A DNA stretch of 37,227 bases from Asaia bogorensis (GCA_945861095.1 CAMATI010000014.1:1-37227); one strand, 5' to 3'. Positions 23,526 to 32,261 are shown, counted from the first letter of the stretch. The notes: a model not told the origin generated them from the sequence alone. Made by a program: numbers and translations.

Positions 23526-24431
23526 TTATCCCTCCCGCACGTGATCCAACCACGCCAGCAGGGATGGTCGCAATGGCCGCAGGCTCTTGTAATGGACGAT
23601 CTCCTCTGGCAGGGCGCGCACGGCGTCCGCCAGGGCGGCGGCACGGACCGAGGTGTCGACCACGCGGTCGAGCCGATAGACATGCACACGGATGCCGAAC
23701 AGAATCGCGTCGGAGGCCGGCAGGCGGCGCAAGGTCTGACGCTCCACCCGCAGGAACAGCGTCTGCCCGGCGTTGTCCGCGGTGACCTCCGTATTGGCCG
23801 TGTCGCGCCATTTGCCGGTCGGCTGAAACAAGGTCGGATCGTCCAGGATCGACCAGTTCAGCCGGGTCGCGATGTGCCCCACCTTCACGTGCCGCATGAA
23901 CCGATCGACCGGGCGCGCAAGCCGGTCCGCGTATAACGGCACCGGGCCATGCACCGCGGCCAGCGGCAGGCCGATTTTCTCGTTCAACCGCCAGCGACTG
24001 GGGAAGCACAGGACACCGGCGGTGAAGATCGGCGTTTCGCCGTCCAGTTGGATCAGGCAGAGATCTTCCTGCACCAGCCGCCCCGCCAGCTCCAGCGGGT
24101 CGATGCTGGGGTGCGCGATGTCCCAATCCTCTCCGGTCAGGTGGTTGCGCAGGACGGCCCCGTCGCGGGTGAACCAGGTCGGGTGGTGCTCGGTCAAGGC
24201 CTGGGCGATCAGATCCAGGGCTTCCCGGCGCGCATGGTCGGATAGCGGCAATGCGGCAAAGACCTGGTCGTGGACGCTGGCCAGCAGGCGGCGGCGTTCG
24301 GCCAGTTCCTGCTGGTAGAGCGCGTCGATCTCGAACCAGGCCGCGTCCGTCGCGGTGGTCAGGCCCAGCGCCATGCGGAACGGGCCTGGCTCGAACGGCA
24401 GATGGATGGTTTGCGCGGGCAGCGAGCGCAT
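23526..24431 (-). CDS. DUF3445 haem-dependent oxidative N-demethylase-like protein
   Basis: Protein of 301 residues matching the DUF3445 family, whose characterised member is the haem-binding alpha subunit of an oxidative dimethylamine demethylase. Cues are the N-terminal FEPGPFRMALGL segment, the LCFPSRWRLNEKIG block followed by HGPVPLY, the internal His-containing RFMRHVKVGHI region and the FLRVERQTLRRLP segment, all typical of the family. No signal peptide is seen. It starts three bases after the alpha/beta hydrolase stop and so is co-transcribed with it. Genes for the usual companion reductase subunits are not next to it. The substrate may be a methylated amine, by family analogy only. 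Confidence 0.78.
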   Translation of the reverse strand: MRSLPAQTIHLPFEPGPFRMALGLTTATDAAWFEIDALYQQELAERRRLLASVHDQVFAALPLSDHARREALDLIAQALTEHHPTWFTRDGAVLRNHLTGEDWDIAHPSIDPLELAGRLVQEDLCLIQLDGETPIFTAGVLCFPSRWRLNEKIGLPLAAVHGPVPLYADRLARPVDRFMRHVKVGHIATRLNWSILDDPTLFQPTGKWRDTANTEVTADNAGQTLFLRVERQTLRRLPASDAILFGIRVHVYRLDRVVDTSVRAAALADAVRALPEEIVHYKSLRPLRPSLLAWLDHVREG

Positions 24432-24434
24432 CGG

Positions 24435-25292
24435 TCAGCCCAGCAGGAAGCGGCGGATTGCGCCGGTCTGGAACGGGTCCATCAACGCGGGGGCATGGCC
24501 GGCTTCGGGGATTTCCAGGGTTTGCGCGCCCGACGACGACATCGAGGCCAGGGTTTCGGGCAGCAACAGGTCGCTGTCGGCGCCACGAATGGCCAGGATC
24601 GGCACGCGGATCCGGCTGTAAAACGGGCCCAGATCGACATCCACGGGTTGCTGGGCGCGGATCACCGTCGCGATGGCGGGATCGTAGTGCAGCGCGTAAC
24701 CACCATCCGGCAGCGCCCTGGCGGAAGACCGGGCCAAAGCCGCCCATTGGTCGTCCGTCAACGCTCCAAACGGCGCATGGATCGCCCGCAAATGGCGTTC
24801 CAGATCAGCCATATCCGCAAAGCGGGTGGGGGCCGTGTCGCTGCCGATATAATCGCGGATGCGGGCCAGCGCGGCGGACGGGATGAAGGCGCCGATATCG
24901 TTCAGCACCAGCCGGGTGATGGGAGAGTTGGCGGCCGCGCCGAGCAGTATGCCGCAAATCCCGCCTAGCGAGGTGCCGACCCAGGCCACATCCCGCCCGA
25001 TCGCCGCCAGCAAATGCCCCAGCGCCACCGCGTAATGCTGGGCCTGGTAGAGCATCGGGTCGGCCAACCAGTCCGAACCGCCTCGCCCTGGCAGATCGGG
25101 GCAGATCACGTGGAACCGGTCCGACAGCGCTTGCGCCAACACGTCGAAGTCTCGCCCGTTGCGGGTCAATCCGTGGACGCAGACCACGACCGGGGCCGCC
25201 GGATCGCCCCAGGACACATAGGCCATGCGATGAAAGGCGCCGGCCAGCAGGTAGCGGACCACACCGGATTCGGGCTGCGACAAGGATGACAT
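24435..25292 (-). CDS. Alpha/beta hydrolase
   Basis: Alpha/beta-fold hydrolase of 285 residues from the ATG at 25292; a longer frame up to 25355 adds residues that look non-coding. The oxyanion-hole segment VCVHGLTRNGRDFD precedes the nucleophile elbow VGTSLGG (Ser108). The acid is Asp241 or Asp239 in RGADSDLL and the base is His266 in PEAGHAPAL. The lid region lies between about 135 and 215. The type resembles esterases and C-C hydrolases, but the substrate is not readable. It heads a minus-strand group with the DUF3445 protein and the hybrid kinase, and is divergent from the beta-propeller gene across 155 bases. Confidence 0.86.
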   Translation of the reverse strand: MSSLSQPESGVVRYLLAGAFHRMAYVSWGDPAAPVVVCVHGLTRNGRDFDVLAQALSDRFHVICPDLPGRGGSDWLADPMLYQAQHYAVALGHLLAAIGRDVAWVGTSLGGICGILLGAAANSPITRLVLNDIGAFIPSAALARIRDYIGSDTAPTRFADMADLERHLRAIHAPFGALTDDQWAALARSSARALPDGGYALHYDPAIATVIRAQQPVDVDLGPFYSRIRVPILAIRGADSDLLLPETLASMSSSGAQTLEIPEAGHAPALMDPFQTGAIRRFLLG

Positions 25293-25447
25293 GAGCGATA
25301 ATCCGCGGAGGTAGGACCCGATCGTGCCCGCAATCGGGGCGCCGGCCAAGCACAAGCGACGCCCCGGTCCGCCACACTAGCGTTAAATCTTGCCCGATTC
25401 GACTCGGGTGGCGTAGGAAACATCCGGTTTCCGCCGGAGTGCCGTCC

Positions 25448-26419
25448 ATGCGCCGCGTCATTTTATCCTTCACTTTCATCCTTCTGTGGAACGTCCTTGG
25501 CAGTATCGCGAACGCCTCCGGCGTGGCCTTCATCCTCAATTCCGGGGCCGCGTCGGTCAGCGTCGTGGACCAGGGCACGTTGAAGGAAATCCGCCGCATC
25601 CCGATGCTGCGGGAGCCGCATCATCTGGTGCTCAGCCCGGATCGGAAAAGCCTGCTGATCGGCGACACCGCGGGCAATGAGATGCTGTTTCTGGACCCTG
25701 CGACCGGCGCCGTGCAGAAGCGCATACCGATGTCGGACCCCTACCAGTTCGGGTTCAGCCCGGATGGGAACCATTTCACCGCCGCCGCCCTGGCGCGCAA
25801 CCAAATCGACATCTACGAGGGCAAGACCCTGAAGCTGGTGAAACGCTTCCAGGTGGTCGCGACCCCCAGCCATCTGGACTACGCGCCGGATTCCTCGACC
25901 GTGTTCGTCAGTTTGCAGGACAGCGACCGGTTGATCGCGATCGACCTGAAGACCCTGAGCGTCAAGTGGAACGAGCCGGTCGGCAAGACCCCCGCGGGCG
26001 TGATGTGGCATGACGGGCATGTGCTGGTCGCCAACATGGGCACCGATTACGTGTCCCAGGTCGATCCGGCCAACGGTCGGGTGGTCACGAAAATCAAGAC
26101 CGGCAAGGGCGCCCATACCGTGTTCATGGCACCGGATCGCAAGCTGATCTGGGTGAACAACCGCGCCGGCGGGACCACGGTGTCGCTCGATCCCGCGACC
26201 TTGAAGGTCCTTCGCACCTACAAGGTATCGGGCGGGCCGGACGATATCGACTTCGCCGCCGACGGGAAATTGTGGATCACCCGGCGTTGGGCGGAATCGG
26301 TTGCCGTGCTCGATCCAGAGAGCGGCGCCGTGCAGACCGTGTCCGTCGGACGATCCCCGCACGGGTTGTTTCTGAACCCACGCGCGCCGGATGCCTCCCG
26401 TCCGGCGGCGAAGCCCTGA
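25448..26419 (+). CDS. Secreted YncE-like beta-propeller protein
   Basis: Protein of 323 residues with a clear Sec signal peptide: basic MRR, then a hydrophobic stretch to about residue 21, then AxA-like ANAS. The mature part is a run of about seven blades of the YVTN/YncE type, with repeated units such as VSVVDQGTLKEIRRI, LFLDPATGAVQKRIPM and VAVLDPESGAVQTVSVG. Such proteins act in the periplasm as scaffolds or binding modules, sometimes with quinoprotein dehydrogenases. CGGAG lies nine bases upstream of the ATG at 25448; a GTG at 25439 is possible. It is followed after 13 bases by a membrane hydroxylase-type gene, so the pair is probably an operon. No catalytic residues are apparent. Confidence 0.85.
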   Translation: MRRVILSFTFILLWNVLGSIANASGVAFILNSGAASVSVVDQGTLKEIRRIPMLREPHHLVLSPDRKSLLIGDTAGNEMLFLDPATGAVQKRIPMSDPYQFGFSPDGNHFTAAALARNQIDIYEGKTLKLVKRFQVVATPSHLDYAPDSSTVFVSLQDSDRLIAIDLKTLSVKWNEPVGKTPAGVMWHDGHVLVANMGTDYVSQVDPANGRVVTKIKTGKGAHTVFMAPDRKLIWVNNRAGGTTVSLDPATLKVLRTYKVSGGPDDIDFAADGKLWITRRWAESVAVLDPESGAVQTVSVGRSPHGLFLNPRAPDASRPAAKP

Positions 26420-26432
26420 CAACAGGACCGCC

Positions 26433-27362
26433 ATGATCGACCCGTTCGACGCGGTGGCCGGCTGGTTGCAGGAATACCTGCTGGTCCCCCTGCTTTATGA
26501 GATCGGCCTGATGCGGTGGGAGGACGTATCGTACGGCTGGGTCCTGTTCGCCGTCTACGGCGCCTGCCAGGTGGCGATCACCTTCGCCGTTTGCATGCCG
26601 CTGGAGCGCTGGCGCCCGGTCGAGCGCTGGCCCGACCAGGGCGCCGTCTGGGTGGACATGATCTATACCGTCCTGTCGCGCGTGGGCATTCTGCCAGTGT
26701 TCACCTTCGTGCTGTTCTATCAGGCGCAGGTCATGCTGAACGGCACATTGGCCGACCACGGTTGGGTTCCTCCGACCCTGGAGAGGTTGGTTCCGGCGCT
26801 GCTGGGACAACCGGTGCTGACCTTCTTCCTGTATGCGATGATTCTGGATTTCGCCGATTACGCGCGCCACTATTTGTCGCACCAATTCCGCTGGTGGTGG
26901 GCGCTGCACTCGCTGCACCACGCGCAACGGCAGATGACGTTCTGGTCCGACGATCGGAACCATCTGATGGATGATATGATCGCATTCGTCTGGTTCGGGG
27001 TCATTGCCCTGCTGGTCGGCGTGCCGCCCTTGCAGTTTCCGCTGCTGGTGCTGGTGCTGCGGTTTGTGGAAAGCCTCTCGCACGCCAATGTCCGGCTGTC
27101 CTTTGGACCCGTGGGCGATCGGTTGTTGATTTCGCCTCGGTTCCATCGCGCACACCATGGGATTCGCGCCGCGGGGCAGGTGAGCTGCAATTACGGGTCG
27201 GTGTTTCCCTGGTGGGACATGCTGTTTCGGACGGCGGATTTCTCGCGGGATTATGTGCGGACGGGCGATCCTTCGGGGGAGGAAGCGCTGGCGACGGGGA
27301 ACTATGTGCAGCAGCAGTGGGCGGGGCTGCGGCGGTTCGTGAGGGCGGTTGGGGGGACGTAG
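26433..27362 (+). CDS. Sterol desaturase / fatty acid hydroxylase family membrane protein
   Basis: Integral membrane di-iron enzyme of 309 residues. The histidine clusters typical of the family are visible: HYLSH (His146, His150), HSLHH (His159, His162, His163) and, later, HRAHH, in the usual order with membrane spans before and between them. About four hydrophobic segments precede or surround the motifs (17-55, 72-100, 125-145, 188-212). Members oxidise or desaturate lipids, sterols, carotenoids or hopanoid-related compounds in the membrane. The ATG at 26433 follows the beta-propeller gene closely. The gene ends only two bases before a large nested palindrome that may terminate its transcript. 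Confidence 0.88.
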   Translation: MIDPFDAVAGWLQEYLLVPLLYEIGLMRWEDVSYGWVLFAVYGACQVAITFAVCMPLERWRPVERWPDQGAVWVDMIYTVLSRVGILPVFTFVLFYQAQVMLNGTLADHGWVPPTLERLVPALLGQPVLTFFLYAMILDFADYARHYLSHQFRWWWALHSLHHAQRQMTFWSDDRNHLMDDMIAFVWFGVIALLVGVPPLQFPLLVLVLRFVESLSHANVRLSFGPVGDRLLISPRFHRAHHGIRAAGQVSCNYGSVFPWWDMLFRTADFSRDYVRTGDPSGEEALATGNYVQQQWAGLRRFVRAVGGT

Positions 27363-27363
27363 A

Positions 27364-27599
27364 AGGGCGGGGCTTCCGCCCCGGACCCCGACCAGGGGCT
27401 TTGCCCCTGGACCCCACCAAAGGCGCGGCCTTTGGAATGCGATTCTTTTGGTGCCTTGCAGGATGGGGCCTACACGGACGCTGATACGCCCGTGTAGGCC
27501 CCATCCAGCAAGGCACCAATGGTTCGGGTTCCAAGGGCCGTCGCCCTTGGCGGGTCCAGGGCAGAGCCCTGGCGGGGTCCGGGGCGGAGCCCCACCCTT
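27364..27599. repeat. 236-base nested inverted repeat (multi-arm palindrome)
   Basis: Several nested arms pair across one centre. The inner arms, 27448-27478 and about 27489-27519, are 31 bases long with about two mismatches (TTGGTGCCTTGC.GGATGG and on to ACACGG). Outer arms pair GGGCGGGGCTTCCGCCCCGG with CCGGGGCGGAGCCCC, and GACCAGGGGCTTTGCCCCTGG with CCAGGGCAGAGCCCTGG. Each outer arm is itself a smaller hairpin. It has no coding capacity. The layout fits a non-autonomous mobile element or a bidirectional terminator, and such GC-rich blocks are seen in many alphaproteobacterial genomes. Confidence 0.85.
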
Positions 27600-27657
27600 G
27601 AACATCCCCACCCCAAGAGCGACCATAGATTCGACCAAGCACCCCAGGGGAAACACC

Positions 27658-28485
27658 ATGTCCGAGCTTCGCACCATCCTGCGCAACCACATGAAGGAAA
27701 AGCTGGCGCGCGACGAGGTTGTCGCCTCCATGACGGTGCGTCTCTGCCGCTCCATCGAAATCACCCAGATCGCCAAGACCGCCGGCTTCGACACGCTCTA
27801 TGTGGACATGGAGCACAACACGCTGTCCATCGACACCGTCTGCCAGATCTGCATCTCGGCCCAGCAGATCGGCATCACGCCGCTGGTGCGCGTGCCAGCC
27901 AACACCCCCGAGTATATCTGCCGCGTCCTGGACGGTGGCGCGATGGGCGTCATCACCCCCCACATCCGCTCCGCCGCCGAGGCCAAGGCCATGGTGGACC
28001 TGGTGAAATTCCCGCCGATCGGTCACCGCTCCGCCGGGGGCGCGCTGTCGCAGTACCATTATCGCAGCTTCCCGATCAACGAGACCAACGCTGCCATGAA
28101 CGACGCCACATCGCTGGTCGTGATGATGGAAACCGTCGCGGCGCTGGAAAACGTCGAAGAAATCGCCGCGACTGACGGCGTGGACATGTTGTTGGTCGGC
28201 AGCAACGATCTGTGCGGCGAGATGGGCATCACCGGACAGTACGACCACCCGAAGCTGAAGGATGCGTTTCAGCGCACGATCGACGCCGCTCGCAAACACG
28301 GCAAGCATGTTGGCATCGGCGGCCTGGCATCCCGCGACGACCTGATGGCGCAGTTCGTGGAGATGGGCGCACGCTATATTTCGACCGGCACGGACATGTC
28401 GTTCCTGATGTCGGCCTGCGTGCAGCGCGCCCGTTTCGTGAAGGGCATCGCCACCGGTGCCCAGGCGACGGGAGCCACGGTCTGA
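27658..28485 (+). CDS. HpcH/HpaI-type aldolase
   Basis: Class II metal-dependent aldolase of 275 residues, of the family that splits 4-hydroxy-2-keto acids into pyruvate plus an aldehyde. DMEHNTL with His53 corresponds to the catalytic DxEH of HpaI. Arg79 (LVRVP) fits the substrate carboxylate ligand, and Glu158 (MMETV) and Asp184 (GSNDL) are the metal ligands. CAGGGG stands just before the ATG at 27658. The stop TGA overlaps the ATG of the next gene by one base, so it is tightly coupled to the dienelactone hydrolase-like gene. The exact hydroxy-keto acid is not known. Confidence 0.88.
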   Translation: MSELRTILRNHMKEKLARDEVVASMTVRLCRSIEITQIAKTAGFDTLYVDMEHNTLSIDTVCQICISAQQIGITPLVRVPANTPEYICRVLDGGAMGVITPHIRSAAEAKAMVDLVKFPPIGHRSAGGALSQYHYRSFPINETNAAMNDATSLVVMMETVAALENVEEIAATDGVDMLLVGSNDLCGEMGITGQYDHPKLKDAFQRTIDAARKHGKHVGIGGLASRDDLMAQFVEMGARYISTGTDMSFLMSACVQRARFVKGIATGAQATGATV

Positions 28486-29195
28486 TGGCCGGCACAACCG
28501 TCCGCATCGCGGCACAAGGCAGCGGTGATTTCGAGGCCTATCTGGCAACCCCGGCCGGCGGCAAAGGCCCGGGAATCGTGCTGCTGGCGGAAATCTACAA
28601 CGCCAATCATTGGGTGCGCGAAGTCGCCGACGGTTACGCCGCGGCAGGCTACGTTGTCATCGCGCCCGATCTTTACTGGCGGCAGGCTCCCGGGGAATAC
28701 CTGCCCTATACCCCGGAAGGCCAGCAGCGCGGTCGGGAGCTTGGCTATGCCATGGACCTGGATCTGTTCTATCGCGATCTGAAGTCCTGCGCCGACTGGC
28801 TGCGCGCGCGTCCCGACTGCACCGGCAAGGTTGGTTCGGTTGGGTTCTGCCTGGGCGGAAAACTGGTCTATCTGGGCATGTCCCGCCATCTGCTGGACGC
28901 CGGTGTCGCCTACTACCCCGTGCAGTTGGAGAACTTCCTAAAGGACGCCGAGTCCATCGAAGGCAGGCTGATGATGCATTTCGGCGCGCTCGACCACCGC
29001 GTCCCGCCCGAGCTTTACGAGACCCTCCGTGTGCATCTGGCAGGCAAGCCGGATACGCACAACTATTGGTACGAGGGCGCTGATCACGGCTTCAACCGTC
29101 ACGGCTATCCTCCCTACCACAAGGACGCCGCGACCCTGGCTCGGTCGCGCACGCTCGATTTCTTCGCCACGCATCTGGGAGGACCGGCGCAATGA
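28485..29195 (+). CDS. Dienelactone hydrolase family protein
   Basis: Alpha/beta hydrolase of 236 residues of the dienelactone hydrolase type, in which the nucleophile is Cys. GFCLGGK gives Cys122, FGALDHRVP gives Asp170, and ADHGFNRH gives His201. LLAEIYNANHWVREVADGYA near the N-terminus is the family segment carrying the conserved Glu36. The start overlaps the aldolase stop by one base and the stop overlaps the rhodanese start by four bases. The three genes therefore form a translationally coupled operon. With the aldolase it suggests opening of a lactone followed by retro-aldol cleavage; this pathway reading is inference. Confidence 0.9.
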   Translation: MAGTTVRIAAQGSGDFEAYLATPAGGKGPGIVLLAEIYNANHWVREVADGYAAAGYVVIAPDLYWRQAPGEYLPYTPEGQQRGRELGYAMDLDLFYRDLKSCADWLRARPDCTGKVGSVGFCLGGKLVYLGMSRHLLDAGVAYYPVQLENFLKDAESIEGRLMMHFGALDHRVPPELYETLRVHLAGKPDTHNYWYEGADHGFNRHGYPPYHKDAATLARSRTLDFFATHLGGPAQ

Positions 29196-30796
29196 ACGAC
29201 AACGATCGGGTCACCGACGCCAAGACCCTGAAAGCCTGGCTGCATGACGGGCAGGAAATCGCGCTGCTGGACGCGCGCGAGGAAGTGCCGTTCGATGCGC
29301 GCCACATCCTGATGGCCGCCTGCCTGCCGCTCAGCCGGTTGGAAATGCTGGTCAACGCCGTCGTGCCGCGCCGGTCCACCCGCATCGTCTGGTGCGATGA
29401 CGGCGACGGCCTGGCCGAACGCGCCGCCGCCCGCATGACCGAACTCGGCTATACGGATGTATCGCGGCTGTGGGGCGGTATTGCCGCCTGGGAAGCCGCC
29501 GGGTATCGTATCTATAGCGGTGTCCACGTCCCCAGCAAGGCGTTCGCCGAGGTGGTGGAGCACGAGGCCCACACCCCCTGGATCGACGCCGCGGAACTGA
29601 AGCGGTTGATCGACACGAAGGCCGATATCGCCCTGTTCGATACGCGGTCCTATGAGGAATACCACGGCAACTCGATCCCCACCGCGATCAGCGTGCCGGG
29701 CGCCGAGATCGTCTACCGTTTCGCCGATCTGGTGCCGTCGCCGGAGACCCTGGTGGTGGTCAATTGCGGCGGGCGGACCCGCAGCATCATCGGCGCGCAG
29801 TCGCTGATCAATGCCGGCGTTCCCAACAAGGTCGTTTCCTTGAAGAACGGGACGCAGGACTGGCACCTGTATGGCTACCAGGTCGTCAAGGGCGCGACGG
29901 CGCAGGCGCCGGAGGTTTCTCCCGCCGGTCGCGCCGCCGCGCGGGCGGCCGCCCAGCGTGTGGCGGACCGCTTCGGCATTCGGGCGATCGACGCGGCAAC
30001 GCTCGATGCCTGGCGGGCGGAGGCCGATACGCGCAGCCTGTATGTATTCGATGTCCGCACCCCGCGAGAGTATCGGGCCGGCCATGTGCCTGGCATGAAG
30101 AACGTTCCCGGCGGGCAGTTGGTGCAGGAAACCGACCGTCACGCCGCGACCTGGGGTGGCCGGGTGGTGCTGGTGGACGATGATGGTGTCCGCGCCACGA
30201 TGACCGCGCATTGGATGCAGCAGATGGGCTGGGACGTGGCCTCCCTGACCTTGGATATGGCGTCCGTCGGAACCGAGCGTGGGACCTATGCGCCCATCAC
30301 CGTGGCCGTGGACCAGGGTTCGGTGCCGGTGATCGATGTCGAAACGTTGCGCGAACGCATGGGCACCGCGGGCTCGGTGGTCGTTGTCGATCTGGATTGG
30401 AGCCGCGATTATGTCGATGGCCACATCCCCGGCGCGCATTTCGCCATCCGTTCCCGCCTGGGGGAGGTGTTGCCCGCCCTGCCGCCGGCGGAGGCCGTGG
30501 TGATCACATCCATGGACGGGGTGCTCGCCCGCCTGGCGGCGGCGGATTGGCACGGTGGCTCCAAGGTCCCGGTGATGTGCCTGTCGGGCGGTAGCGCAGC
30601 CTGGGTGGAGGCCGGGCACGCGCTGCAATCCGGGGAGACCCGCATGGCTAGCCCGCGGGACGACATCCGCCTGCGCGCGCGGGAGCAGGTGGGCAACGTG
30701 GAGGACGCGATGCGCGCCTATCTGGCGTGGGAGATCGATCTGGCGGACCAGATGGCAAGCGATGACGACCAGCGGTTTCAGGTAATGGCGGGGTAA
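29192..30796 (+). CDS. Four-domain rhodanese-like protein, two domains degenerate
   Basis: Protein of 534 residues composed of four rhodanese modules. Module 1 (about 8-110) has Cys68 in VWCDDGDG. Module 2 (about 128-232) has Cys192 in VNCGGRTRS, the best active-site loop. Module 3 (about 264-360) has Asp in place of Cys (LVDDDGVR). Module 4 (about 378-475) also lacks Cys (ITSMDGVLA). So at most two modules can carry persulfide sulfur. The C-terminal 60 residues are acidic and helical-looking. The start lies inside the dienelactone hydrolase stop. Rhodaneses transfer sulfur to acceptors such as cyanide or thiols; why one is coupled to an aldolase and a lactonase is unclear. Confidence 0.87.
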   Translation: MNDNDRVTDAKTLKAWLHDGQEIALLDAREEVPFDARHILMAACLPLSRLEMLVNAVVPRRSTRIVWCDDGDGLAERAAARMTELGYTDVSRLWGGIAAWEAAGYRIYSGVHVPSKAFAEVVEHEAHTPWIDAAELKRLIDTKADIALFDTRSYEEYHGNSIPTAISVPGAEIVYRFADLVPSPETLVVVNCGGRTRSIIGAQSLINAGVPNKVVSLKNGTQDWHLYGYQVVKGATAQAPEVSPAGRAAARAAAQRVADRFGIRAIDAATLDAWRAEADTRSLYVFDVRTPREYRAGHVPGMKNVPGGQLVQETDRHAATWGGRVVLVDDDGVRATMTAHWMQQMGWDVASLTLDMASVGTERGTYAPITVAVDQGSVPVIDVETLRERMGTAGSVVVVDLDWSRDYVDGHIPGAHFAIRSRLGEVLPALPPAEAVVITSMDGVLARLAAADWHGGSKVPVMCLSGGSAAWVEAGHALQSGETRMASPRDDIRLRAREQVGNVEDAMRAYLAWEIDLADQMASDDDQRFQVMAG

Positions 30797-30797
30797 T

Positions 30798-30993
30798 ATC
30801 AACCGATCGAACCAGTGACCCGTGGCGACAACGGCTTCGGTCATTGCGAGCTCGGCGAAGCAATCCAGGGCAACCAACAGGATCGATGGTGCCAGTCCCC
30901 TGGATTGCCCCGCTGCGCGCGCAATGACAGCGCTCACGCATAGGCCAGCGCTTGGGGCCAGTGCTTGGGGCCAGTGCTTGGGGCGGTTGGTAT
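30798..30993 (+). repeat. Dispersed repeat, family A, copy 2
   Basis: The core at 30840-30928 pairs TCATTGCGAG with CGCAATGACA-type arms and CAATCCAGG with CCTGGATTG. The flanks CGAACCAGTGA on the left and TTGGGGCGGTTGGTAT on the right match the inverted copy at 6905-7081. This copy also holds three 14-base units of GGCCAGYGCTTGGG at 30943-30984, which are not seen in the other. It lies between the ends of two converging genes. Confidence 0.7.
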
Positions 30994-31008
30994 AAAGCGA
31001 GCGGACCG

Positions 31009-32184
31009 CTACACTACGCCCCCTGCCCGCAACGACAGTCGTTCTTCCAGCGAATAGCCCAGTTCAGCCAGCACGTCGTCCGAGTGCTCCCCCAATCCGG
31101 GCGCCGGACGGCGGACCTGGCAGGGCGTTGAACTGAGTTTCATCGGAAAGCCCAGCATGCGCACCATGCCGAACCCAGGATGGTCGATGTCCATCACCAT
31201 GTCCTGGGACAGGATTTGCGGGTCCTGGAACACGTCGGCCACCGATTGCACCGGCCCGCAGGGAACGCCGGCCCGGTTCAAAGTCTCCACCCAGTATTCG
31301 GTCGTGTTCATCGCCAGTTTGCCGCCGACGATGGCATTGATGCGCTGGCGATTGGCAACGCGCGCGGTCTGAGTGCGATAAAGCGGGTCGTCTTTCAGTT
31401 CGGCCACCCCCAGCGCATCCATCAGGCGGCCGAAGAACGCGTCATCGGGCGGGGCCAGCGCGATCTGTCCGTCTCGGGTTGGAAACAATCCATAGGGAGC
31501 GGCGATCGGATGGTCGTTGCCGCTGCGCTCAGGTGCCGTGCCGGTGGCGAAATAGTTGGTGGCGATATAGGCGAGCATGCTGACCAGGCCATTGGTCAGG
31601 GCGACCTCGGTCTGCTGGCCCTGGCCGGTGGCGCGGGCATGCATGACGGATGCGGTGATGCTCAGCGCCGCATAGAGGCCGGCGATCAGGTCGCTGATCG
31701 GCAGTCCGGATCGCAAGGGTGGGTCGTCGGCGCGCCCGTTGACGCTCATGAAGCCGCTCATGGCCTGGGCGATGAAGTCGAAGGCGGGGCGGTCGCGATA
31801 CGGCCCGGTGCTGCCGAAGCCGTTGATGGCGCAGGTGACCAGGCTGGGGCGGAGTTCGTGCAGGCGTTCGGCCGGGAACCCCATGCGGGCCAGGACGCCC
31901 GGGCGGAAATTCTCCACCAGCACATCCGACTGGGTGATCAGGCGCGCCAGGATGTCGCGGCCTTCCGGCTTGCGCAGGTCCAGGCGGATGGAGCGCTTGT
32001 TGCGGTTGAACTGCGCGAAATACCAGGACAACCCGTCCTTCATGGCGCCCTGGCCGCGAACCGAATCGCCCTCCGGCGCTTCGACTTTCAGCACGTCGGC
32101 GCCAAGATCGCCCAGCAGGGCGGTACAGAAGGGGCCGGACAGAACTCGGGTGAGGTCGAGGACGCGGAGTCCGGAGAGAGGCAT
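31009..32184 (-). CDS. CaiB/BaiF-family (class III) CoA transferase
   Basis: CoA transferase of 391 residues that moves CoA between carboxylic acids. The N-terminus MPLSGLRVLDLTRVLSGPFC is typical, as are the GADVLKVE and NKRSIRLDL segments. The catalytic Asp is Asp165 in GLPISDLIAG, close to the position of Asp169 in formyl-CoA transferase. AGGAAA lies just ahead of the ATG at 32184; the longer frame to 32490 is rejected because the additional residues are shadows of non-coding sequence. It converges with the rhodanese gene across repeat A. It may supply the CoA thioester of an acid made by the aldolase/lactonase operon, but no direct link is visible. Confidence 0.92.
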   Translation of the reverse strand: MPLSGLRVLDLTRVLSGPFCTALLGDLGADVLKVEAPEGDSVRGQGAMKDGLSWYFAQFNRNKRSIRLDLRKPEGRDILARLITQSDVLVENFRPGVLARMGFPAERLHELRPSLVTCAINGFGSTGPYRDRPAFDFIAQAMSGFMSVNGRADDPPLRSGLPISDLIAGLYAALSITASVMHARATGQGQQTEVALTNGLVSMLAYIATNYFATGTAPERSGNDHPIAAPYGLFPTRDGQIALAPPDDAFFGRLMDALGVAELKDDPLYRTQTARVANRQRINAIVGGKLAMNTTEYWVETLNRAGVPCGPVQSVADVFQDPQILSQDMVMDIDHPGFGMVRMLGFPMKLSSTPCQVRRPAPGLGEHSDDVLAELGYSLEERLSLRAGGVV

Positions 32185-32261
32185 GGTGGTTTCCTGTTGC
32201 GTGCCGTCACAAGCGTGATGACGCCGGTGTAGCACACAGGCGGCCGGGAAGGACCTGCCCG

